Below are positions 8,081 to 15,420 of a DNA stretch of 24,853 bases, piece after piece. The position numbers were made by a program, and so were the translations under genes. Numbering within the stretch: the stretch's first letter is position 1; every line of letters starts with the position of its first letter. The DNA is from an uncultured Bacilli bacterium (GTDB taxonomy: Bacteria; Bacillota_I; Bacilli_A; RF39; UBA660), in the NCBI GenBank assembly GCA_934153675.1, contig CAKPFG010000014.1, positions 1 to 24,853 on the forward strand, read 5' to 3'. The notes under the pieces are model-generated. The model did not search any database and was not told the DNA's origin. It worked only from the letters and a program-made list of their open reading frames with translations.

Positions 8081-9133
8081 ATGAAGAATAAAGGTTTTAC
8101 TTTGATAGAAATAACTGCTGTAGTTTTAATGCTTGGTGTAATATTATTAATATCTTTTCCTACTTTGAATAATATATTAAGAAAAAGTGAAAAAGAAAAA
8201 AACGATGTTAATAATAAAGATATAATACTTGCTGCTTTAACGTATATTAATATGCATAAAAGTGATTATAGCTTTAATGATGGTGATACTATAAGTGTTA
8301 GTATGTCAAATTTAATATCTGAACAGTTTATAGATAATAATCATAATAATAAAGATAGTGTTGTATGCCATGTTAATTCTAATAAAAATCTTGACTGTCA
8401 GTATACAAAGTATTTGTCAAATTACTCAAATGATTGTGTCAAAATGGGTAATATATGTAATATAGATACTATTAAAAAAGGCGTTAGTATAGATATTATG
8501 GTAAATAGTCAAGATAAATATAAATTTTATGTTATATCTGATGATGGAAGTAAGCTAACTTTACAGATGTATAGAAATATTATTTTAGATGGCACAGATA
8601 ATAAAATTCCTTGGTATAATGAATCTAATAATTCAACAAAGGGTCCTATTGATGCCTTAGAATATTTATCAAATTATACCAAAAATTGGACTAATATAGA
8701 ATTATTAAATTATACATATGAAAATCCTAATTATGTTCAAAATGATGGTTTTGGATATAAATCATTAAATATAAAAAATGGTATTGCTAGTACTATTTCA
8801 AATGATGGTGTAACAAAAAATGAAGTGAATGGATTATTTAGAACTAGAATTATAACATTTGAGGAGATACATAATTTAGGTTGTTCAGTTGGAAATGTTA
8901 AACAAACTTGCCCTGCTTGGATGGTAGATTTTTTATATGATACACAGAATGTATATGCTGGTAATAATAATAATAGTAATTATGCTCAAGGATACTGGTC
9001 TCTTACAACTAGAAAAAATTCAAATACTGTAAATTTGGTCTATGGTTATGGGGGAAGTTATTATACTTATGTTCATAATGGTCGTTTGGGGGTTAGACCT
9101 GTTATAACAATAGATAAGTCTTTACTTACATAA
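8081..9133 (+). CDS. Type IV pilin-like protein with C-terminal VRPV domain (pilin 1)
   Basis: The N-terminus is a class III prepilin signal: short basic leader MKNKG, cleavage after G5, then mature FTLIEI with Glu at +5, a hydrophobic helix and Pro at mature position 22. It should be processed by a prepilin peptidase and enter a type IV pilus or pseudopilus; none of that machinery is in the window. The middle has paired Cys motifs (VVCHVNSNKNLDCQ, NDCVKMGNIC, LGCSVG...TCPAW). The last ~47 residues start GYWSL and end GVRPVITIDKS, the same end as pilin 2 and like C-type-lectin/DUF6273-style domains. Unlike pilin 2, this end keeps AT-rich host-like codons. Much of the chain is unrecognised. 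Secretion role is inferred; ligand or surface display is a guess. Confidence 0.8.
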   Translation: MKNKGFTLIEITAVVLMLGVILLISFPTLNNILRKSEKEKNDVNNKDIILAALTYINMHKSDYSFNDGDTISVSMSNLISEQFIDNNHNNKDSVVCHVNSNKNLDCQYTKYLSNYSNDCVKMGNICNIDTIKKGVSIDIMVNSQDKYKFYVISDDGSKLTLQMYRNIILDGTDNKIPWYNESNNSTKGPIDALEYLSNYTKNWTNIELLNYTYENPNYVQNDGFGYKSLNIKNGIASTISNDGVTKNEVNGLFRTRIITFEEIHNLGCSVGNVKQTCPAWMVDFLYDTQNVYAGNNNNSNYAQGYWSLTTRKNSNTVNLVYGYGGSYYTYVHNGRLGVRPVITIDKSLLT

Positions 9134-9149
9134 AAAAGTTTAAATTGTT

Positions 9150-9176
9150 GAAAAAAGTAATTATTTTACTTTTTTT
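9150..9176 (+). terminator. Terminator of pilin 1
   Basis: AAAAAAGTAA (9151-9160) pairs with TTACTTTTTT (9166-9175) across a 5-base loop, followed by T. A promoter -10 begins two bases later. Confidence 0.6.
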
Positions 9177-9177
9177 A

Positions 9178-9197
9178 TGTTAAAATAATATTGGTGG
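9178..9197 (+). promoter_or_regulatory. Extended -10 promoter and RBS of polC
   Basis: TGTTAAAAT at 9178-9186 is an extended -10; GGTGG at 9193-9197 is the Shine-Dalgarno sequence before ATG 9203. The -10 to ATG gap is 16 bases. Confidence 0.55.
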
Positions 9198-9202
9198 TTT
9201 AG

Positions 9203-12200
9203 ATGGATGATAAACTTAGTATGTTACTTGATAAGCTAAAGGTTGAAGATAGGTCTTTTTTTGATGAGGGTAGATTAATACAAATCGTAGGAAATAAGGA
9301 CCATACTTTTTATACTTTTTATATAGAAATTAATAGTAATTTACCTGTTTTTTTATATGAATCTTTATGTAATGATTTAACTAATTATTACAAAGATTTG
9401 ACTGTAAAGTTAGATATAAAAGTACTTAATACAAATAATGACATTATTAATGAATATTTTACTTATTTTCTTGAACAATTTAGTAAAAAATGTCCAATGT
9501 TGTCGATGTTTTTAGAAGATAAAATAGAATATAAAAATAAAGTTTTATATATTTATGTTACAAGTGAAGCTTCTTTAAATAAATTTAATTCTATAAAGAA
9601 TGATATGATAAATTCATTAAAAAGCGTTGGTTATGATATTTCTATTGAAGTTTGTATAGATAAAAAAAGTGAAGAAAAATTAGTAATGGAAATAAAAGAT
9701 AGTATTGAAAAAAATAGTTTAGTTACTAAGGATAGAATTTTGAAAAAAGATGAGATAGTTGTAGAAAATTCTTATAAGAAAAATTATAAAAGAAAAGTTA
9801 TTGAAACTGTTGATGATCCGAATGTTATTCTTGGAAGGGTTATAGATACAAGCGTTATTAGACTTGATACTATAAGTGAACCTAAAAATAACGTTACGGT
9901 CGAGGCTAATATTTTTGGTATAGATATAAGGGAAACACGTACTGAACTTATAATTATGACTTTGAAAATTACAGATTATACAGATAGTATGTATGCAAAA
10001 ATATTTATTAATGGTACTGAAGAATTATCACGTATTAAATCTTTACTTAGTGTTGGTAATTATTATAAGTTTAGAGGAAATGTCAAAGATGATAAATATT
10101 CTAATGAAAATTCTTTAATTATTAGTGATATAAATATAAGCAATAAAAAAGTAGAGTCTAGAATTGATGATGCTCCTGTAAAAAGAGTTGAATTACATGC
10201 CCATACTATGATGAGTCAAATGGATGGAGTAGTAGATGCTATTAAACTTGTAAAGCAGGCTATAAAATGGGGACATAGAGCTATTGCTATTACTGATCAC
10301 AATGGATGTCAAGCGTTTCCTAATGTATATCACTTTGTAAAGGGATATAATAAAAATTTAGATTCTGGTATGAAACCTTTTAAAGCTTTATATGGAATTG
10401 AAACGTTGATGATTGATGATACTGTAAAAATTGTTGTTCGTCCTGATGATAGTAATCTTGTTGATAATACTTATGTAGTATTTGATTTAGAAACTACAGG
10501 ATTTAATGCAGGTGGCATTGATTCTATAATAGAAATTGGTGCTGTTAAAATTAAAGATGGTATTATAATTGATAAATATGATGAATTAATTAATCCTGGT
10601 AGAAAATTGCCGGAAAGAATTACTGAAGTAACTAGCATTACCGATGAAATGTTAGTAGGTAAGAGAAATGAAGAAGATGCTGTAAAATCATTTAAAGAAT
10701 GGGTAGGATTGTTACCTATGGTTGCTCATAATGCTAAATTTGATACATCGTTTATTGAAATGGCTTATCATAAATATAATTTAGGTGAATTTAATAATAC
10801 TGTAATAGATACATTGGAATTATCAAGAACTATGGATAATAATTATGCAAGACATAGTCTTTCTGCTTTAGTAAAAAGATATAATGTTCCATTTGATGAA
10901 GAATCTCATCATAGGGGTGATTATGATGCAGAAGGAACTGCTTTGGTATTTCATAAAATGATACAGAAGTTAATTTCTCGTAATTTTGAAAAAATAAGTG
11001 ATTTGGATAAATTGGTTGAAAAAAACGAAATTCATAAATATGGTCGTTCTCATCATGTAAATATCATAGCTAAAAATAAAAAAGGTTTGAAAAATTTATT
11101 TAAAATTGTTAGTTTAGCTAATACTACTTATTTATATAAAACACCACGTATACTTAGAAGTGAAATAGAGAAATTAAGGGAAGGTTTATTAGTTGGTAGT
11201 GGTTGTTATGAGTCAGAAGTATTTACACTTGCACGTAGTAAAAGTGATGAAGAGTTAACAAATATAATTAATTTTTATGATTATGTGGAAGTTCAACCAA
11301 TAGAGGTTTACGATCATTTATTACAATCTGGTGATTTTGATTCTAAAGTGGAACTTATAGAGCATATAAAAAAGATTATTCGAGTAACTAAAGATTCTGG
11401 TAAAATTGTTGTAGCTACTGGTGATGTTCATCATTTAAATAAAGAAGATCGAATATATCGTGAAATTATTGTCAATCAAAAAGTTCCAGGAGGTGGTAGA
11501 CATCCACTTTCTAGAAAAAATATAAAACAAATTCCTTATCAACATTTTCGTACAACAAGAGAAATGCTTGAAGATTTTTCCTTTTTAGATGATGATTTGG
11601 CTTATGAAATAGTTGTTGTAAATCCTAATAAAATTGTTGATATGGTAGATTCTATAGAGGTTATTATAGAAACTGGTGGTACTCCTTTTTCTCCAAGAGT
11701 AAAAAGTGATGATCAAAAATCTTATTTGGATTGTCCGAGAGTTGTTACAGATTTAGTATACAATAAGGCAAGTGAATGGTATGGCGAAGTTTTACCTTTT
11801 AATATTGAAGAGAGGATAGCAACGGAATTATATGGTGATGCAGTATTTAATAGTATTAAGGAAAATTTAAAAGAAAAAAATGTTGCTGATATTTCTGCGT
11901 TAGCACATCAAAAATTACATGAAGCAATGTTAAAGGGTAAAGATTATGTAACAAATTTAGTTCGACAAAATATTGTTAATCATGACCATTTGGAAGGTGA
12001 TGAATTAGAAAAAAAGGTAAAAAAAACGTTAGGTGGAGTAATAGGTGCAGGATTTGATCCTATTTATTTAATATCACAACGATTAGTTAAACATTCTAAT
12101 GATGAAGGTTTCTTGGTAGGATCCCGTGGTTCTGTAGGTTCTAGTTTTGTTGCTACAATGATGGGAATAACTGAGGTAAATCCACTTCCGGCTCATTACC

Positions 12201-13834
12201 GCTGTTTGCAATGTAAACATAGCATTTTCGAAGATGAAAATGGTAATTCATATGGTAAAGAATATTCAAGTGGGTTTGATCTTCCAAATAAAAAATGTCC
12301 TAAATGTGGTAGTGATTTATATAAAGATGGTCAGGATATGCCTTTTGCAACTTTTTTAGGCTTTAATGCTGATAAAGTACCAGATATAGATTTAAATTTT
12401 TCGGATTTAAATCAAGCATCAACACATGAATATACTAAAGTGTTATTTGGTGTTGATAATGTATATAGGGCAGGTACTATAGGTACAGTTGCTGAAAAAA
12501 CAGCCTTTGGTTTTGTAAAAGGATATTGTGAAGATAAAAATATTGTTATGAATACAGCTGAGGTAGAAAGGCTTGCACTAGGATGTACTGGTGTCAAAAG
12601 AACAACAGGTCAACATCCTGGTGGAATTGTTGTAATACCAGATTATATGGAAGTATTTGATTTTACTCCATATCAGTATCCAGCAGATGATCCAAATTCT
12701 GCTTGGAGAACGACTCACTTTGATTATCATAAAATAGAAGAATGTGTTTTAAAATTGGATATATTGGGCCATTCTGATCCGACTCAACTTAGATTAATTC
12801 AAATCCAGTCAAATACTGATATAATGAAAGTTCCTTTAGATGATAAAGATACTATGAGTATATTTACATCAACAAAGGCATTAGGTGTTACCAAAGAGCA
12901 AATTATGTGTAATACAGGAACATTAGGTATTCCAGAATTTGGAACACCATTTACAATTAAATTAGTAGAAGATACTAAACCTACAACATTTGCAGAACTT
13001 GTAAAAATATCTGGCTTATCTCATGGTACTGATGTTTGGCTTGGTAATGCACAAGAGTTGATTCAAAACAATGTTGTTCCATTTAAGGAAGTTATTGGAT
13101 GTCGTGATGATATAATGGTATATTTAATGTATCATGGAGTAGCCCCTATTAAAGCTTTTAAAATAATGGAATTTGTTCGTAAGGGACGTGCCTCTAAGGC
13201 GAAAACTCCAGATGATCCTGAAATATGGAAAGAGTATGTTGACATTATGAATGATGCTAATATACCTGAATGGTTTATAAATTCTTGTCAAAAAATAAAA
13301 TATATGTTTCCAAAAGCCCATGCTGCTGCATACGTTATTTCGGCTTTTAGAATTGCTTGGTATAAGGTACATATGCCTGTATATTTTTATTCTTCTTGGC
13401 TTTCTTCTAAAGCAACTGATGTAGATGTTATTGCAATGATAAAAGGATATAATGAAATAAAAAATAAAATAATAGAAATACAAGATAAAGGATATGAGGC
13501 AAGTAATAAAGAAAATGGTCAGTTAGAAAGTTTAAAGGTGGCCTTAGAAGCTAGTGCAAGGGGAATTAAATTTTTAAATGTTGATTTGTATAAAAGTGAA
13601 GCTACAGTGTGGAAAGCTGTAAGTGATAATGAAATTTATCCTCCATTTTCCTCTATAGAAGGACTTGGAGATACTGTTGCTAAAAATATTGTAATGGAAA
13701 GAGAAAAAAAGGATTTTTTAAGTATAGAGGAATTGCAGCACAGAGCTAAAATATCAACTACATTAATAGATAAGATGCGAATAATGGGTATTTTAGATAA
13801 TATGGCTGAATCTAATCAATTATCTTTATTTTAA
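9203..13834 (+). CDS. polC: DNA polymerase III PolC-type alpha subunit
   Basis: The main replicative polymerase of low-GC Gram-positives, with proofreading in the same chain. Order of domains: N-terminal domain and OB fold (to about 320); PHP domain with intact metal motif H332-x-H334 and ITDH; inserted DEDD 3'-5' exonuclease starting FDLETTG (D428, E430) with HNAKFD and HHRGDYD; the second half of PHP with GDVHHLNKEDR; zinc site C1001/C1004 and C1032/C1035; and the palm with PDIDLNF (D1061, D1063). The end carries a helix-hairpin-helix-like region. At 1543 residues it is about 100 longer than B. subtilis PolC (1437), mainly through longer N-terminal regions. The zinc motif and inserted exonuclease separate it from DnaE. 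It starts at ATG 9203 behind GGTGG. Confidence 0.97.
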   Translation: MDDKLSMLLDKLKVEDRSFFDEGRLIQIVGNKDHTFYTFYIEINSNLPVFLYESLCNDLTNYYKDLTVKLDIKVLNTNNDIINEYFTYFLEQFSKKCPMLSMFLEDKIEYKNKVLYIYVTSEASLNKFNSIKNDMINSLKSVGYDISIEVCIDKKSEEKLVMEIKDSIEKNSLVTKDRILKKDEIVVENSYKKNYKRKVIETVDDPNVILGRVIDTSVIRLDTISEPKNNVTVEANIFGIDIRETRTELIIMTLKITDYTDSMYAKIFINGTEELSRIKSLLSVGNYYKFRGNVKDDKYSNENSLIISDINISNKKVESRIDDAPVKRVELHAHTMMSQMDGVVDAIKLVKQAIKWGHRAIAITDHNGCQAFPNVYHFVKGYNKNLDSGMKPFKALYGIETLMIDDTVKIVVRPDDSNLVDNTYVVFDLETTGFNAGGIDSIIEIGAVKIKDGIIIDKYDELINPGRKLPERITEVTSITDEMLVGKRNEEDAVKSFKEWVGLLPMVAHNAKFDTSFIEMAYHKYNLGEFNNTVIDTLELSRTMDNNYARHSLSALVKRYNVPFDEESHHRGDYDAEGTALVFHKMIQKLISRNFEKISDLDKLVEKNEIHKYGRSHHVNIIAKNKKGLKNLFKIVSLANTTYLYKTPRILRSEIEKLREGLLVGSGCYESEVFTLARSKSDEELTNIINFYDYVEVQPIEVYDHLLQSGDFDSKVELIEHIKKIIRVTKDSGKIVVATGDVHHLNKEDRIYREIIVNQKVPGGGRHPLSRKNIKQIPYQHFRTTREMLEDFSFLDDDLAYEIVVVNPNKIVDMVDSIEVIIETGGTPFSPRVKSDDQKSYLDCPRVVTDLVYNKASEWYGEVLPFNIEERIATELYGDAVFNSIKENLKEKNVADISALAHQKLHEAMLKGKDYVTNLVRQNIVNHDHLEGDELEKKVKKTLGGVIGAGFDPIYLISQRLVKHSNDEGFLVGSRGSVGSSFVATMMGITEVNPLPAHYRCLQCKHSIFEDENGNSYGKEYSSGFDLPNKKCPKCGSDLYKDGQDMPFATFLGFNADKVPDIDLNFSDLNQASTHEYTKVLFGVDNVYRAGTIGTVAEKTAFGFVKGYCEDKNIVMNTAEVERLALGCTGVKRTTGQHPGGIVVIPDYMEVFDFTPYQYPADDPNSAWRTTHFDYHKIEECVLKLDILGHSDPTQLRLIQIQSNTDIMKVPLDDKDTMSIFTSTKALGVTKEQIMCNTGTLGIPEFGTPFTIKLVEDTKPTTFAELVKISGLSHGTDVWLGNAQELIQNNVVPFKEVIGCRDDIMVYLMYHGVAPIKAFKIMEFVRKGRASKAKTPDDPEIWKEYVDIMNDANIPEWFINSCQKIKYMFPKAHAAAYVISAFRIAWYKVHMPVYFYSSWLSSKATDVDVIAMIKGYNEIKNKIIEIQDKGYEASNKENGQLESLKVALEASARGIKFLNVDLYKSEATVWKAVSDNEIYPPFSSIEGLGDTVAKNIVMEREKKDFLSIEELQHRAKISTTLIDKMRIMGILDNMAESNQLSLF

Positions 13835-13860
13835 TTAATATTCCTTTTTTTTTCATTTTA

Positions 13861-13886
13861 TGATATACTTACCATAGGGTAGGTAA
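13861..13886 (+). promoter_or_regulatory. Extended -10 promoter and RBS region of the 394-aa gene
   Basis: TGATATACT at 13861-13869 is an extended -10. The RBS (AGGTAA, 13881-13886) could pair through GGTAA (13882-13886) with TTACC (13869-13873), a weak 5-bp hairpin that might mask it. A T-run at 13845-13853 after polC lacks a clear stem. Confidence 0.45.
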
Positions 13887-13889
13887 TTT

Positions 13890-15074
13890 ATGAATCATGA
13901 ATTAGATAAATTAAAGATAATTATAAATGATATAAAACAATATTTGGAAGTTATTTCTGGTGTTATTAATTTAAATAATGAAAATGTTAAAGAAACCAAT
14001 ATTATAATTAATAATAAAAATAATTATTTTTATAAATTAATAACTGATATTAATGAACTGGGAACATATTCTAATGTTTCTTTTGATCAAAAAAATAATC
14101 AAATGTCTTTATCTTTATCTATATTGAAAATGCATTTAAGTAAATTATTGTATAATGATAATAAAATTAAAACAATTAATGCTAATGATATTGATTTAGT
14201 AAAAAATTGTATTTCGGAAATTTCTAAAATTACAATTGATTTAGATAATTATTATACTGATGATACTAAAGAGAAATTTTTTTCAAGTCTTGCAAATGTA
14301 TATAAAAGTTTTAAAAGTATTGATATGTCTTTATTTTTAAGAGATACAAAAACAACTGAGCAAATTGTTAATCAGATAATAAGTCTTATAAATAGATATG
14401 AATCGATATATGCAAAAATGCCAAGTAATAAAATTTTAAATTTATCGGAAGAAGATTATGAAAAATTTGATGCTACTATATATGCTAGTATACATTTATA
14501 TAAGTTTTTTATAGATGAAACATTTAAGAAGATAATAGCATTTAATGATAAAAATCCTGTATTAAAAGGTGGTATTTTGCCTGAAAATTATAAATCTAAT
14601 TTTTTAAATTTTATAAAACAAGAAAAATATCAAAATTTACTTGAAGTAAAAATGTTAGATAAAGAAATAATTGATAATAGTACTATTAAAGAATTATTAT
14701 ATTATTATAATAGATGTCTATTATCAACTTACAATGTTATTAATTATGAAAGCTATAATAATTTTTCTAAAAATAATAGAGATTACATTTTAAAATCTTA
14801 TGATTTTGATTTGTTTGATGATGATATTAAAAAAAATATTAATTATATAGTTAAATATAGTAATTTAAAAAATAAATATAAGAATGGTAATGTAAGTAAA
14901 AATGAATTACAATTATTAAAATTACTTGAAGAAAAAATGAATTTAATAGTTCGTAAAATGAGAAATCTTTTATTTAATTTACATATAATGAAAATGAAAA
15001 AACACGTAAAAATAAATAAGTCTAATAAGTATAGTGGGAAAAATATTATTCAAAATAAAGGAATAAAAAAATAA
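13890..15074 (+). CDS. Hypothetical helical protein between polC and rpmB
   Basis: I do not recognise this 394-residue protein. It has no signal peptide and no clear membrane helix, no Trp, few Cys, and is rich in Asn, Lys and Ile. Long amphipathic stretches throughout (for example about 1-60 and 300-370) suggest an all-helical, partly coiled-coil fold. The last ~40 residues are strongly basic (KMKKHVKINKSNK), which could bind nucleic acid or the membrane surface. It has its own extended -10 promoter and a bidirectional terminator shared with rpmB. Position next to polC suggests nothing firm, since transcription units here are mostly single genes. Confidence 0.8.
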   Translation: MNHELDKLKIIINDIKQYLEVISGVINLNNENVKETNIIINNKNNYFYKLITDINELGTYSNVSFDQKNNQMSLSLSILKMHLSKLLYNDNKIKTINANDIDLVKNCISEISKITIDLDNYYTDDTKEKFFSSLANVYKSFKSIDMSLFLRDTKTTEQIVNQIISLINRYESIYAKMPSNKILNLSEEDYEKFDATIYASIHLYKFFIDETFKKIIAFNDKNPVLKGGILPENYKSNFLNFIKQEKYQNLLEVKMLDKEIIDNSTIKELLYYYNRCLLSTYNVINYESYNNFSKNNRDYILKSYDFDLFDDDIKKNINYIVKYSNLKNKYKNGNVSKNELQLLKLLEEKMNLIVRKMRNLLFNLHIMKMKKHVKINKSNKYSGKNIIQNKGIKK

Positions 15075-15102
15075 AAGATTTAGGTAATTCTAAATCTTTT
15101 TT
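15073..15102. terminator. Bidirectional terminator between the 394-aa gene and rpmB
   Basis: AAAAGATTTAG (15073-15083) pairs perfectly with CTAAATCTTTT (15090-15100) over a 6-base loop. A-rich sequence lies before it and T-rich after it, so it can stop transcription from both sides between these convergent genes. Confidence 0.8.
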
Positions 15103-15116
15103 ATTGATAAATATAC

Positions 15117-15287
15117 TTAAGCAGCTAATTTATCTAAAGTTCTTTTTTCTCTAGCACTCATTCTAACTTTTTTTCCATTAACTGTTACAACTTGTAAATT
15201 TGGTTTTTGTGAATGTTTTGTAGCTCTTAATGAGTGTGATCTTCTATTACCAGCAAGTGGTTTTTTATCTGTTAATTTTTTTGCCAT
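15117..15287 (-). CDS. rpmB: 50S ribosomal protein L28
   Basis: A 56-residue basic ribosomal protein of the large subunit. MAKKLTDKKPLAGNRRSHS followed by ATKHSQKPNLQ and a VRMSAREKRTL tail match L28, with the short Gram-positive length. I start at 15287 because GGAGG (15298-15294) lies six bases upstream; the 22 residues read further upstream in this frame are the leader. No Cys pairs, so this is the zinc-free type. It is divergent from dnaE and convergent with the 394-residue gene, and stands alone on the reverse strand. Confidence 0.94.
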   Translation of the reverse strand: MAKKLTDKKPLAGNRRSHSLRATKHSQKPNLQVVTVNGKKVRMSAREKRTLDKLAA

Positions 15288-15324
15288 GTTATTCCTCCAT
15301 TCAACGTTTTTTCTCTGCTTACCC

Positions 15325-15353
15325 AGTTTATCATAATTTAATGAAGAAGTCAA
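15325..15353 (-). promoter_or_regulatory. Promoter of rpmB
   Basis: On the reverse strand TTGACT (15353-15348), 17 bases, then TAAACT (15330-15325), about 37 bases before the start codon. The -35 is good, the -10 moderate. Confidence 0.5.
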
Positions 15354-15360
15354 ATATTTG

Positions 15361-15389
15361 TTTACAAATATATAAATAATTAGTAAAAT
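15361..15389 (+). promoter_or_regulatory. Promoter of dnaE
   Basis: TTTACA (15361-15366), a 17-base spacer and TAAAAT (15384-15389). AAGGAG at 15409-15414 is the RBS for ATG 15421. It lies back to back with the rpmB promoter. Confidence 0.5.
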
Positions 15390-15420
15390 ATTATAAAGAT
15401 TTATTTTTAAGGAGTGTTTT

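Noticed and set aside
9100..9109. Perfect palindrome TGTTATAACA in pilin 1 as an operator
   Set aside because: It encodes the conserved VIT of the VRPVITI motif and is near-identical in pilin 2 for coding reasons.
13124..13483. 119-residue reverse-strand open frame within polC
   Set aside because: It is antisense to conserved polymerase motifs and its aromatic and basic composition reflects reversed AT-rich codons.
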